Origin: Strix aluco
Taxonomy: Eukaryota; Chordata; Aves; Strigiformes; Strigidae
Direction of reading: 5' to 3'
DNA length: 64,000 bases
Assembly (NCBI RefSeq): GCF_031877795.1
Contig: NC_133946.1
Coordinates: 9,957,144 to 10,021,143 of the forward strand
Shown: positions 50,001-61,921 of the stretch, piece after piece
Layout: each line of letters starts with the position of its first letter
How positions within the stretch are numbered: position 1 is the stretch's first letter
The notes under the pieces: model-generated
Databases searched by the model: none
What the model saw: the letters and a program-made list of their open reading frames with translations, nothing else
Told to the model about the DNA's origin: nothing
Translations under genes and position numbers: made by a program

Positions 50001-53000
50001 AGGTTACCCTCTCCCCTTTCACCTTGCAGCTTGTCATACACACTTGTGTGGTTGTAACTGGTATAAACCATGCCATTGAAATTATCTGGTTAAATATAGT
50101 GCCTCCCTCCTGCTCCTGGCCCCCTTTTTTAGGGGTTATTTTTAATCAGATCATTCCAGTGATCCAGTTTATAGCATAGCACTGTAAATGACTGTAACAG
50201 CACAGCTGAGTGGTCAGGCATTTTTAAAACCAGTATTGTTTTTGAAGCTAATGTCATATAACTGCAATTTTTTTTTTTTTCACTTTAGGATGACATTTTG
50301 GAGGCAATTCAGAGGAGGTAATGAGAACTTGAGTGTGAGGGGAATTATCTGTTACCGTAATAAAGTAATTCAAATTTGGATTCCTATTAAAATAAAATCT
50401 AGGGCATACTTAAGCAATGAACACCACCACCTCCCCCCTGCCTCCCCTCCCCGTAGCCTATAGGTAGTGCTTTTCTCTTAGGAACTCCAAAATACTTCAG
50501 GTCTTTCAGTGGAAAAGGAGCTGAAGCATGGTGGCTTGCTATCTGCAGAACTAGGCTCTGCTGACTCATGAGCTGTTTAATAGACAATTTATGTGCTCAC
50601 TTTGCCACTTGATTTTTTTTTTTCCCCCCCTGCTGCTTTAGCTTTTATGCTTCAAGATCTATGTCCATGATGAGTGAGGATGAAGTTGTGTAAGGCGGGG
50701 TAGAATTAAGAAAATCTTCTTGCAGACACTGCAGTAGGTTGCTAAGCAGGAATTTTACTGCAGTTATTTTACAGCACTAATGCTGCTCTTAGGTTGCTGT
50801 TAGTTGACAGTACAGATGAAAAAGAAAGCATTTTGCTTCCTTAATATTTTTGTGTAATGCAGCATTTGGATCTTACAGTGTCTTTGGGATGACAGAAAAA
50901 TGCTTACTTAGCATTTTAAATCTTTGTGATAACATATAACTAAATATACATTTGCTTGTCCTCTGCATTGCAGCTGAAAGGACTTTCCTTCTTTTGCTTT
51001 TACCTTTCTGATACAAATGTTTTTAAGGAAGAAAAAGTGATTCTTCTATTCCTAATGGTTAGAAAGAGTACCCTTTGTTTTTTAGTTGATAAGCTGCTGA
51101 ATACAAATGAACAAAGCATTTACATTAGATCTAAGAATATTTGACCATTTAAGAAAAACTTACGCAGTGTTTGAGTATGTTATGGCAATATGCTTAATCT
51201 GAAGGTACCAACCATGCTGAAGTAAGGCTGCATGGAAAAAGTATGCAGAAACAATTGTAGTTATTTAGGGTATTTTTGTGTCTTCCCTCCCTTATGCCCT
51301 TAGCCACCAAAATGGATTATGAATGTTTTGCAGTGTAATTTGGCAGTATATGTTTTCTGCAACAAAGTTGACCTAAGTAGTGTTCTAGAATTTGATGTTC
51401 TATCTGGCTTGCTTTACTGTTTTTGTTGTTTATGGGTTTGTGTTGGAAACTGGATCACAGAAATTATTGGGTTTTTTAATGCATTTTTGTAGACACTGTT
51501 TAAACTGGCTCATATTAGCAGTCTGTTTACGGTGCAGCCTCACAAACAATTGCATCAGTGTGACCAAGGGAATTGTAATCTGCAGCATGGGAGTAATTTG
51601 AGCAAATAGGAACTTTAAAAAATTTGTCTGCCGTGCCAATTCTCTGTAGGATTTAAGCTACCTTAAGCAGTGGAGGCATCTGTTAACCTGGCTGGCTTTG
51701 AGCTCTTTACCCTCCCTTTTGACACTTCACAGCTCAGCTATGATCTCTTAAACCATTAAAACTACTTCTGTGATTGTCCAACCATGTCATCATCTGTTCT
51801 AAAATTAGTAGGTGGAAGAGTAAAATGACCTTATTTCCTGTTGTGGTAGATTTCCAATATGTCAAATGCTCTTCAGGGCTATTTTTTTGATCTACCACGA
51901 ACTGTGGCTGCTGCATTTGACAACTGTTACCCTGTTGGTGTCAGTCTCCAGCATGAAATGCTCAGTAAAACATTTTTGGGGCTCAGGAAGTTCTTCTTTG
52001 AATTTGCCTAGGCCATTACTGGCTCAGATATGCTGAAAGGTTGTGTTATATCTAACCTGTAGGATTTCCAAAGAAATAAACTGTTGGTGCCAGGTGACAT
52101 CAAAAGACCAAGTCGCATAAGAGTGGTTATGTGTTTCAGTAAGTGATGCTGGGCATCAAATACTTTGTAAGAGGAACTTTCTTGTTAAACTGTTTCACAG
52201 ACTTAGATCTTTCCAAAAGGTCTGAGACTGAGCATAGAAGTTGAACTAGCTAGAAAACTACCAGTAACATATTTTAACTGAAATGTCATGAAACAAAAAT
52301 AGTAAAAAATCAAAGAGCAGCACCAACAAAAAAACCCTGTCAGTGGCAAATAAAAACTCTGAAACAATGGTTGCATCAGGGTTTTAAATCTCTTACATTC
52401 AAAATGAAGTGTTTTTATGTTGTTAGATTGGGAAGGTAATGGTTAAGGATTCATTTTAATAGCTTTCTTTTAATAAGATCATGGCAATTTTCATAAAAAA
52501 TACTATCGTGTGATAATACAGAAATGGTGAAAACTTAGAGCTTAGTAAAGGTATGTTATTCTTACAGACTTTGCTTCCTTTGTAAGAACCTTTCTACCTA
52601 GCCTGTAGAATCTTTTGTCACTTGGGCATGTATATGTTTTACCTGCTTTTGGCTAATGTCAGTGTTCTGTATGGTTTTGTATTTAAGCAGATTAGAGAAC
52701 TGATCCTGCTGAAAATAAACTTAATGATTCCTTTTCCAGTTTCTCCTCATGGAAAAGAAATCTTAATGCCCTTGAACAAAAATATTTTAGAGCTATTAAT
52801 ATGAATTGTGTTGGTGGGCATTCTTGCACAAAGGATGAGAAACTGTTTTAAATTCTTTAAAACTATGTTAACTGATGCAACTACAAAGAATTAGTTCTGA
52901 ATCTTAATAGCATTGACAGTGGTTTTTTGCAGTCAGATTTTTGGTATTGTGGTGATATGGTGGTAATAAGGTCTGACTCAGAACTGAGTTCAGCTCTGTT

Positions 53001-56000
53001 GTTTGGACTGAGGAAATGTGCATTGAGAGCGATTTCCCCACTAGGAGGAATGTGTATTTCCTCAGAAATTAAGGCTAGTCATGAAGATGCATTGTGATAG
53101 CCAAGGTTAAAGTATTTGTGTCTCGGGGAAGTATTTACATTTTTTTAATCCAGAAGACAATTTTTTCTCGGGTCTTATTTCTGTATGACAGTTGCATGCT
53201 TGTGTAATTTGTTACAGTCTGTGTTTACTGTAATATTACAGTACCTGATTTTGTTAGCATAAGTAGAAAAAGCAGTAACCTCATTTTGGCTCTTCATAAT
53301 AGAATTTTTCTTTATTTTCAGAGCAAACTTGATGATTACCAGGAACGAATGAACAAGGGAGAACGTCTGAATCAAGATCAACTGGTAAAAAGAAAAAAAA
53401 TTACTAACCAGTTCTGTGTTAAATTGTTTTGTGATCTTCATGGGGAAGGAAGGGATGAATTTCACTTCCCCCTTCCCCTTGTTAAACGTGAAGTGTTTCT
53501 GAGTTCTGACTTGGCCTCAGTTTTTATTGCCTAGAACATCTCAGTTTTTCTTTACTCAAAAACTGAAAGAATAGGTAGAGAACGTGTTGTAATACCTTAT
53601 GCTTGTTGAGGTTAGGTTGTAAATAAGCTGTGGTAAAATTTGGCATATGTTACAACCTAGGACTGTTGAAAGAACTAATTGATACCTTTGAGGTTCTGTG
53701 GACATGATCCTTTTCTTCACAGAAAATGTGCCCAGGGAGAACTTAAGGAGCTTAGTCACTTGGTGGTAGCTCGTAAATATTGTGCAGTGTAGTTAGAGAT
53801 GTAGCTTAGACCAAGGGCTCTTGAAAATAAGTTATGTTCATGTGTATATCACAGCTATCAGTGCAGCAGATGTGACGCTCTAGATAAGCTGCGCTTAGTG
53901 GATGTATGCTGCTTCTCTCCTTGTTGGGGCTGGTTCTTAAAGTAGGTTATTGCAGAGCTTGACTCAACAGCCGTTTTCCTCTTGTAGTAAATATAAAGCA
54001 AGTATGAAATTAAAATCAGTTGTATGATGTGAACATGCATATTGGTACTTAAAGAGATTACCAGATGCTCACTAATTAACAGTGTTTTGTTGATGATTTT
54101 TAACATTGGAAAAAGTGAAGGAAAAAAAATGTACCCTGCAACTCTTGCAGCTGTTCACAGTTAAAAGAATTAGCTGCTTCTGTTGGTCCATGTGATCTTT
54201 TCATCTCTCTAGGCTTCACTTTGGTTCTTCTGTGCCAACTGAAAACTGAAATATCACTGATCTGTGTATTTTTATTTTTGATATTGTGAAAAAACATGAG
54301 AAGTTTTCTGTTTGATGAGCAGGGAAGATAACTGAAATTTCATATTGAGGAGGGAAGCTCATGATTGAGTTTTATAAAGACCGCAGCCTGACTACCACAT
54401 TTCATAAAGAAAAAAATCTTTCTTGGTTGGAGAAATGCTGAAAGTATTTGTTATTTTCACTTATGACTTCTGCTTCTACAGATTGTCTAAGAATGATAAA
54501 TTGTGTAAATCACCTAATGTATGTCTATTATGTAATATGTGTCTATGTGTAAGTTTCTTAGCTGTATTACAAAGGGAAATACTTAAGAAAAAAAAGCAAG
54601 TATGGTTCATGTTCCTTGCTTTTCAAACAGATTGGCTCCATTGTTCTTACCAAGGACATATCCATTATTAATTTTGTCACAGCAGGAGTGTAAATGTCTC
54701 AGTCATTTTTATTTTTTTTTTCCCCCTGATTTGATTTTCTGTAATTTCTCAGTACTGCAAAGTGGGTTAAGGAGTTTGGATTGCTTTGGTGCAAATCGGA
54801 ATATTAGATTCAAGAAGATAGCAAGTAATAAAAGATTTTTGGAGAAGGGAACATTATGCTCTGTATAACACTTTGATTTTGGCTCTGACTCAAGATAACA
54901 ATGCATTACTTCTCAAACCTTTATCTCTGGAGCAGTTTTGAGTTGCTAGATTACTCTTCACCCCCATTCCCCTGGTCTGCCAGTTAGTTTTTGACAGGAA
55001 CTGGCTAAAGCCAAACATTAAACCAGTATGTCATGCTTGTGAACATATATATACATATGCTTTAGCATATTTATCTAAGAAACCAGAGGCCCTGAAGACA
55101 TACACAAGTTTTTTCAGTATTTAGGCCAGTGAAAATCAAAATTTGGTTTAACATTGTTGCAGTCCCATACAGGGATGCTGTGTCTCACTTTGGAACTAAA
55201 AATGTGGGAATTTGTTGGAAGTATGTATTTTGTTCTATTTGTGATGATTTACTTCTGTGTTTCCTCCTTTTTTTTTTTCTTTTCAAGGATGCAGTGTCAA
55301 AATACCAGGAAGTGACAAATAATCTGGAATTTGCTAAAGAACTGCAGAGGAGCTTTATGGCTTTGAGCCAAGACGTAAGTAAAGAGTAAGCAGTGCGATG
55401 TGGGCTATCCAAACACTTGGGCTTTAAACTCTCTTTCACTGATACTAGATGCAGTAGTCGCCTCTGTTTACAGAGGTGAGGTGCTCATAATTTCTTATAT
55501 GTTTGACTGTTTTCTTTTACTCTATTTTACTCTTTTACTAGTTTGTGTTAGGTTTGCTGAAGACTATTCCTGAAAGATTTTTTCTGATGGACTACATAAA
55601 TGTATGGGAACAAAACCGATGTGGTAATTTTCTGACAAAACAAAACTGTTGAAAACAATGTGATCACAAAACAGGCCTGTCATGCAACATTATAGACAGC
55701 CATTTATTGCCAGTAGTAACATTTTCTTAATAGAAATTGATTTCATAGGCCTGCTTCTCCCTTTGGCAAGTGTCTGAGGGTTTTCATTTCTTTATATTAC
55801 CACAGGGTATGCAGTCTCAGCAACTGAAATCATTGCAGTTCCTTTATCAAGATTCTTGCAATTTGTAATTGCAAATACAGTCTGAAACTACAGTATGAGA
55901 CAAGATTAATACTATTATTGTAAAGGATAAGTTAACTGAATACTAGTAAAACAGGTCATCTTTTGGGTTGATGTTTTATTAAGGACGTAAAATAAGTGTA

Positions 56001-59000
56001 ATCAAGAATAAGTTCTAAAACTCGAGTAGACAATTCCGGTTGTATGAATGGCTTTGCTTTATTTTTTGTGCCAAGAGCTGCAAACAAAGACACCCTTTAG
56101 AGCTCTGCAGTATCATTGCGAGGAAGAACTAATTCTGGGGCAAGCTGAAAGTGTAAACCATCCTACAGGACTGGAAGATTCTAAATGCAGTAATACAGTT
56201 AATGAGTTAATGAGTTATGGAAACAGCAGCAACATTGGTAGAATTCATTGTGTAGTCGATGTTAGTGCAGCAGACTGGTCTAACGAGTGTATTTAGTTTG
56301 TGAACAGACTATGTGATAATTTGAAGGGCATCGGCATCCTCACATTATAAACTGCTTTCTACATTTGATGTGGCTGTAAATTTGTAGGCCTCTAAGCCAA
56401 GCTGTTTCTTTGCTTTTCTTGCATCAGGGTTCCATGTGTGTTCATGGAATGTTAGTAATGAAGAACTTTCTTCTTCAGACAAGTTTGTCCTGAAATATTT
56501 CCCTGGTCAGCTGACTGCTAAAAGAAGCAAGTGAATCCAGGGCTAATAAATTGCTGGACTGCTTTCAAACTTGGTTGCAGTTTTTCCTGATTGGAGTTAG
56601 TTCTTGTACAGTTGATCCTAAAATATGTCTTTGATTTTTTAAAAGTTCAGATGCTTCAGAGGGAGAAAGCTACTGTCACAAGTTACATTTTTTGAAAAAG
56701 AAGATTAAATTTTTGTATAAGTATAAAGTGAGCAAGCAGAATTTTGGATGCTAGATGCTTGGATTAAGAGTAAGAATGGAAGAAACATCCTGTAGGTTCA
56801 GACTGGTGATGCATTTAGACCAGTATTATGACAGCAGTTGTAGCAGGCACTATGCAGAGTACAGGACTGATGATTATGTGTCATCCATTCCCTTCTAGCT
56901 CCATGATCCTCAAACTGAGAATGTTAGACAGTAGATGCATTCCTGTTCCCTTTAGTGTCTGTTTGTGAACCTCATGTCCAAGAATTTGTTTAAACCCTTT
57001 TTGAACTTGCTGATACTATCTCCACAGCCTTCCATCGCAAAACATTCCATGAGTTCCCTCCCATGGTGTGTAAGAAACAAGAGTACTTTTGTTTATCTGT
57101 TTTAAGCTGATCTCCTAGTAGTTTCGATGAATGCCTCCTACTGTTGTGGAATACAGTGAATAACTGCTCTGTTCGTGTTATCTGCTGGCCTTTGTGGCCT
57201 TTGTGAAAAATCTGGATCACTCTTACTCCTCCAAATTGAAGAACCCAGGGCTTGGGCTCTGCTCGTAAAGCAACTGCTCTGTTACCTTAATCAGTTGAGT
57301 TGCCCTTCTCTGTACCTTTTCTAATTGCTGTAAGTCCTTGAGTTATGGAGGCCAGAAGTTGTAAATAGCCACAATGTTTGTTTAAAAGTTACTTAATTTT
57401 GTACATTTTTGCCATTTTCATCTAGATCAAAATCACTTGGTGTTTAAAGAATAGTTCATAAAGGAAGCAGAGAACAGCAAGCTGGGCTTGTTTCAAATAA
57501 CACATTGGTGTCTAAAGCTTTAGACATGGTAACTGCAGTTACTTCACTGAACTGCTTGTAAGTCACGCAGAGAAGCACAGGCTTCGAGTAAGAATAAGAT
57601 CAAGATCCAGTTGATCCAAGGTTTGTGGCATTGATTTTGAAGTTACTTAAATTTCACGTTATTCTGCTGTAACATTTGACTGATAAGTGGCAGTTCAACA
57701 CCAACATCCACCTCTATCAATAAAAGACATTTCAAATCTGTTTTTTTCCCCTGAGTTTACTACAGAATCCAAGTTTCAGCAATTTAACATTTCTTTTAAA
57801 CAGATCCAGAAAACAATAAAAAAGACAGCTCGCAGGGAGCAACTGATGCGAGAAGAAGCTGAGCAGAAGCGTTTAAAGACTGTACTAGAGCTCCAGTTTA
57901 TTTTGGACAAGTTGGGTGATGATGAAGTGCGCAATGACTTGAAACAAGGATCAAATGGAGTACCTGTGCTGACAGAGGAGGAACTGACAATGCTGGATGA
58001 GTTCTACAAACTAGTTTACCCTGAACGAGACATGAGCATGAGGTAGGCTTACCGTAAAGTTCTTCTCTTTATAATTGTCAGTTAACGATGTGTTTGTACT
58101 GTTGTAATTTAAAGACTTGGTAAGAAATTAACTCCTATTAATTATTTTTTTTAAGGCTGAATGAGCAGTATGAGCAAGCATCTGTTCACCTGTGGGACTT
58201 ACTGGAAGGGAAGGAAAAACCAGTTTGTGGAACAACCTGTAAGTATAGTCTTTGTATTAAGAGATAGCTCACTGAATTTGTGCTTGAACTAAAATAGTGA
58301 CTGATATAAGAGGACTTTGGCAGTTTATTATCTTTGAGTTTTTAGAGTAACTGCCTTTTTTTTTTTTTCCAGGCCTTAGCTGGACTGTAACAGAGTAACT
58401 TACTGAAGTATGAACTTACTGTGTAGTTAATTTTTTTTTTTAATTAACTGATACAGCATTAATCAGTATTTAGGCTTAGTCTGTACCTGCTGTTTCAGCA
58501 GTATTCTGCTGTTGGTGCTTAGTAGCAATTTTTTGTTTTCTGGAAACAAGGAGCTTTGTCAATAATATGACCTAATACATAAACTGGCATGGCCTTAGTG
58601 TGATGTTCACTCCCCCTTGTCTCCTGCAAAAAGCATTCTGGTTTTGCTCTATTTTGATTGATTGACGCTGTAAATCAAGGTGTGGTCATGCAGATGACTG
58701 CTTTCTTGCAGAAATGTAAGATTTTCACAAATACATGGCTTCTAAAATGAGACCTTAAGAAAATGGCTCTGCTAGGCAGTTGTCTGTATCATGGGGAATT
58801 TTTGAAGTCCCTTAATTAGAAATCAATAGGAAAGTTTTAGGGAAGATAATCCTTTTTTGTATGCAAAATGGCTAACAACTTTCGCCATTTAAAAAAAAAA
58901 AACAATTATACTTATTATATTAGAGTAATATTGAACTGTTGAAAGTGGATTTTGTGTTCTATTCATAGAAGGTTAAATGATAGTATTGCAATTGTTATGT

Positions 59001-61921
59001 AATCTTCTTTATTGAGGAATGATACACAGGAGATTGTAAGGTACATTGTAATGGTAATAAGATTTTCCTTGTTTGTGGTAGAACTTCAAATTGCTTATAT
59101 TGTTGAAATGAAATTTTGTGAGGAGGTACCAGGTTAGTATTTTTTTAAATTAATGTTTATTCTGCAAGAACTCAAGTCTGAAATGGTTGTGATGTTAGAT
59201 TGTTGTGAGAGCCCAAAGATATGTACCATCTATTTTTTGAAGAGGTGGAGGAAGGAGAAGGGATGGGGATGGTTTTCAGGAGAGAGCTGATGTATGCTCC
59301 TTGGAGACCTAGTGGTTCTCTTCCTGGATGAAGTTGGGCTGCATATTGTGTCTGGATCTCAGGATGAGCTTTTAGTGATGTCATTGGCAGCCATTGCTGG
59401 TTTACTTTGTTTTATAATAGGGATGAAAGTTAATGTATTTCTGTGCTCTCCTCTGTGTAGGCATTAATTCATACAGCAATTATCACTTGCCAGATGTGTG
59501 CTGTGAATCTTCCATTTTGAGTCTATTTTGATTTTTGTTGGCCTAGACCATCAGTAATGTTGCCTTGCCAGGGTTGAGATGTCACAGCATTCATCTGAGA
59601 CACTGAGTGCAAGCTTGTGCTTGTTTTTGCTTGCAAGGCTGTTCTGAGCCACTTTGCTTCAGGGGAAGAACTTGAAGGTGGTACCTGTGTAAATTTGTTT
59701 GTATTGACAGTTGTTTTGTAAGAAATGGACTTACGCTAAGATTTTTTTAATTAAGAAATTACAGATAAATCAATTACAGTTGAAACTTGAGTGAATTTCA
59801 AAAACTTTCCAAACTGAAAACTAAGCAGATAGTTTTGAAGTGGTGGGAATAAAAGTATAATTAAATTCATAAACTTTACCTCAACTTGAAGTGTTTCACA
59901 AATCCTCTGAAGAGTACTATGTACTCTTAAGATTCTCCTTACCCTTTAGATTTTTGTGAGTGGAAGTGGATTATTTATTGATTTATTTAATATGATGTAG
60001 TAAGGCAGAAGAAATTCTGTAACAGTAGTGTCCGTGGACTAGCTTGGGGCAGCAACATCTTTCCAGCGAAAGGGTAATAAAATTCATGTGGGATCCTTGG
60101 GAAGGAAGGAAACGATGATTAGGATTGAGTTACTGTTAATCTTTTAACTTCTTCATTTTCCTAGATAAAGCGCTGAAGGAGGTTGTCGAACGTATTCTTC
60201 AAACTAGTTACTTTGACAGCACCCATAACCATCAGAACGGATTATGTGAGGAAGAAGAGGCAGCACCCGCACCTGCAGTAGAAGACACTGTAGCAGAAGC
60301 TGGTAAGAACATGAAGATGCCTTGTGACTAGCATATTTGTTTGTGTTGTTCTGTCTTGTCTCTTTGGATACACCAGAATGATTAAATTGCAAATGCAGTT
60401 TTAAGTGTGAAAAACACCTATCTCTGAATTCTTTGGGTGTATTAGTGTTTTGAATAGAAAAGTCATTTCTTGATAATTAGGTATCCATCTGGCCAGGCAA
60501 CATATATAGGAGCAGGACTGGATGAACGGCTGCCTGCCCTGAGCCATGAGGAAAGAAGAGCAGAGCTGTGTTCCAGAAGAGTTCCATAAGGCTGGCTCTT
60601 GCCAGCTACTTCTTTGGAGGGACTGTAATCCCTTCTAATGATCACATCATAAATATCTTCTGTCATGTGCAAGGGAAGGCTTACAGTTCTAACTGTGGAG
60701 CGTCAGCTGAATGAAGGAACAAAGTCACTTAATAGTACTTGGTTTTGAACATGTATTTCAGTGTTTGTCTGTCCGGTATGTCAGTTGCTGAAATAAGAAC
60801 CCAGGCTAACAATGAAATTACTTCTAAGCAGGTTTATGCAAATGAAAATTATTGCCAACATCTTTTTCCTATTTTGTTTTCCTGTAGAACTACTCATGAT
60901 CTATAAACAGAATTTTATTCATCTGTACTATTAAAACGATGAAAGTTTAAAGTTCTCGTTGCCTGGGGCTTTTTCATTTTTCAGTGTCCCACCAGTTTAA
61001 TCCTTTGTTGGAAGGGAAGAGTGTTTGAAGCAAAGAGTATGCTTACATACTTAAACTCAAGAATATCATACCAAACTTTAAGAAAAAAATTAATGACCTT
61101 TTTTCCCTCTTGAATATGTTGTGGAGAAAATTGTAATTTGGGATAGCTGAACGTAACTCTTCATAGCAAGAATATAATGTGATTTATTTTTTTAATTTAA
61201 AACTCTGACAATCTTTGTTAGTGTTAATTCTCTGTTAATGTCCTGACGTTGTTTTCTTCCTTCTGAGACCCAAGTTTCTTCTTTATCTACCATGTAACAT
61301 TAGGTTTGTTTCTGAACCCAGCAGATACTTACCTGTAAAAATCAGCAATATTGAGGCTCTAATTTCAGATCTAATCAAAATCCCATCAGTTTGAAGATGT
61401 GTGACAAGGCAACTCCTTCCTTAATGTGTAGCAAGCTTCTAATACTAGGCATTAATGTCACTCAGGAGAAAACGTGTGTCCGTTCATTCTTCTACCTAGC
61501 TGTACTTCCTGTGTACTAATAAATAGTCCAGAACACTTATTTAAAGTAAATGTTTTTGATAAATGACTACTGCAAAAATGCGTAAGACGTCTTCAAAATT
61601 CCACTTTTATCGGGGGAGATTTTTTCATTTAACTCTATTTTCTAGGTCTGTAACATGGGGGGTTTTTCCACATAAATGGTATATTTGTCTTACAGAACCT
61701 GATCCAGCGGAAGAATTTACTGAACCAACTGAAGTTGAATCAACTGAGGTATTTCTCACTGGAAAGATTGTCATTTTGTATAGCTTTAATGCCACTTACT
61801 TTTACTTTCATACACTTTCTTATTTTTATTTTAGTATGTAAACAGACAATTCATGGCAGAGACTCAGTTCAGCAGTAGTGAGAAGGAACAGGTAGATGAG
61901 TGGACAGTTGAAACGGTTGAG
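43849..61921 (+). CDS. CAPRIN1: CAPRIN1, 5' part of the gene (coding exons 2-9, continues past the window)
   Basis: Cell-cycle-associated protein 1 is a cytoplasmic RNA-binding protein that partners G3BP1/2 and FMRP in stress granules and neuronal RNP granules and controls translation of bound mRNAs. Eight coding exons join in frame to 314 codons with no stop. The product starts MPSATNST, has an alanine-rich N-terminus, then the hallmark conserved block from VQTEAMKQILG through DEWTVETVE, which I recognise as CAPRIN1. Residues about 41-114 are charged and helical, residues about 124-243 match the HR1 dimerisation region, and YKALKEVVERILQ (222 on) matches the FMRP-binding segment. Family members are about 700 residues long, so less than half is here. 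The G3BP-binding motif and RGG C-terminus must lie to the right. Start chosen because it matches the family N-terminus and has a purine at -3. CAPRIN2 is excluded by the N-terminal sequence. Confidence 0.96.
48314..48362. repeat. Perfect 12-bp inverted repeat with 25-nt loop (intron 2)
   Basis: CTTGGTTTCAAA at 48314-48325 is the exact reverse complement of TTTGAAACCAAG at 48351-48362. In the CAPRIN1 pre-mRNA it could fold into a 12-bp stem. Arms do not extend beyond these limits, so it is shorter than a usual miRNA precursor. Confidence 0.7.
48448..48505. repeat. 29-bp tandem duplication, two copies (intron 2)
   Basis: Copies 48448-48476 and 48477-48505 both begin GCTTTATCTTAAAAA, end GTTTAT and differ at three positions. 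This is a simple local duplication. Confidence 0.8.
50289..50317 (+). other. Candidate cryptic/poison exon, 29 nt, in intron 2
   Basis: A run of 14 T followed by CACTTTAG gives a strong acceptor, and GGAG|GTAATG 29 nt later is a fair donor. Between exon 2 and exon 3 this insert would shift the frame and create a TGA within exon 3, so inclusion would be expected to trigger nonsense-mediated decay. Purely a sequence prediction; such pairs also occur by chance in long introns. Confidence 0.2.
53322..53384 (+). CDS. CAPRIN1: CAPRIN1 exon 3 (residues 65-85)
   Basis: Encodes SKLDDYQERMNKGERLNQDQ plus L, a block highly conserved in CAPRIN1. Phase 0 at both ends (63 nt). Acceptor TTTTCAG, donor CTG|GTAAAA. 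The first residue is Ser where I recall Gly in mammals. Confidence 0.95.
53385..55287 (+). other. CAPRIN1: CAPRIN1 intron 3 (1.9 kb)
   Basis: AT-rich. I see no transposon or structured element, only T-rich tracts. The acceptor is TTTTTCTTTTCAAG, with A before the AG, preceded by a long T tract. Confidence 0.85.
55288..55374 (+). CDS. CAPRIN1: CAPRIN1 exon 4 (residues 86-114)
   Basis: Encodes DAVSKYQEVTNNLEFAKELQ and then RSFMALSQD, part of the conserved helical N-terminal region. Phase 0 at both ends (87 nt). The donor GAC|GTAAGT is a full consensus match. Confidence 0.96.
55375..57803 (+). other. CAPRIN1: CAPRIN1 intron 4 (2.4 kb)
   Basis: Contains an antisense CR1 relic at about 56930-57375. 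Otherwise AT-rich with nothing recognised. The acceptor TTTCTTTTAAACAG lies close to a T/C tract at about 57740-57750. Confidence 0.85.
56930..57375 (-). mobile_element. CR1 LINE fragment, old, antisense in intron 4
   Basis: On the - strand this matches the well-known archosaur CR1 segment. On the + strand I read, in order, a phrase like CCCTTTTTGAACTTGCTGAT, an ATTCCATGAGTTCCC phrase, a TTTTGTTTATCTGTTTTAA phrase, and finally TTGCCCTTCTCTGTACCTTT followed by TCTAATTGC, all known CR1 antisense landmarks in the right order. No open frame survives. Confidence 0.7.
57804..58042 (+). CDS. CAPRIN1: CAPRIN1 exon 5 (residues 115-194)
   Basis: Largest coding exon here (239 nt). It encodes IQKTIKKTARREQLMREEAE, then the VLELQFILDKLGDDEVR and EEELTMLDEFYKLVYPERD blocks of the HR1 dimerisation region. 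Starts in phase 0 after AAACAG and ends two bases into the Arg-194 codon at AG|GTAGGC. The next exon supplies the G. Confidence 0.96.
58043..58155 (+). other. CAPRIN1: CAPRIN1 intron 5 (113 bp)
   Basis: Short intron with donor GTAGGC and acceptor ATTTTTTTTAAG. No other content. Confidence 0.9.
58156..58238 (+). CDS. CAPRIN1: CAPRIN1 exon 6 (residues 194-222)
   Basis: Encodes LNEQYEQASVHLWDLLEGKE and then KPVCGTT of the conserved region. Joins exon 5 within Arg-194 and exon 7 within Tyr-222 (T|AT). The donor CCT|GTAAGT is strong. Confidence 0.96.
58239..60164 (+). other. CAPRIN1: CAPRIN1 intron 6 (1.9 kb)
   Basis: AT-rich with T tracts, one short G/A-rich patch at about 59240-59285 and no repeat I can name. 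Acceptor CTTCATTTTCCTAG. Confidence 0.85.
60165..60302 (+). CDS. CAPRIN1: CAPRIN1 exon 7 (residues 222-268)
   Basis: Encodes YKALKEVVERILQTSYFDST, the counterpart of the FMRP-interacting segment, then HNHQNGLCEEEEAAPAPAVE, where the acidic linker begins. Ends one base into Glu-268 at GCTG|GTAAGA. Confidence 0.96.
60303..61695 (+). other. CAPRIN1: CAPRIN1 intron 7 (1.4 kb)
   Basis: AT-rich, no recognised repeat or structure. Acceptor TTGTCTTACAG. Confidence 0.85.
61696..61748 (+). CDS. CAPRIN1: CAPRIN1 exon 8 (residues 268-285)
   Basis: Small 53-nt exon encoding the acidic PDPAEEFTEPTEVESTE linker. Completes Glu-268 and ends in phase 0 at GAG|GTATTT. The frame runs on into intron 8 for some codons, but the next exon clearly restores the family sequence. 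Confidence 0.94.
61749..61834 (+). other. CAPRIN1: CAPRIN1 intron 8 (86 bp)
   Basis: Very short intron, near the practical lower limit. Donor GTATTT, acceptor TATTTTTATTTTAG. It stays open in frame until shortly before the exon 9 junction. Confidence 0.9.
61835..61921 (+). CDS. CAPRIN1: CAPRIN1 exon 9 (residues 286-314), last exon in the window
   Basis: Encodes YVNRQFMAETQFSSSEKEQV and then DEWTVETVE, typical of CAPRIN1. Phase 0 at both ends (87 nt). Donor GAG|GTAAGA is strong. The following family sequence is absent from the rest of the window, so exon 10 lies to the right. Confidence 0.95.

Larger units (their letters stand above)
44041..53321 (+). other. CAPRIN1: CAPRIN1 intron 2 (9.28 kb)
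   Basis: Long first coding intron, GC-rich for about 0.9 kb and AT-rich afterwards. It holds a 12-bp-arm hairpin (48314-48362), a 29-bp tandem duplication (48448-48505) and a candidate poison exon (50289-50317). I see no convincing transposon and no nested gene; the ORFs of 60-100 codons inside it have no recognisable content. The acceptor is TTCTTTATTTTCAG. Confidence 0.85.
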
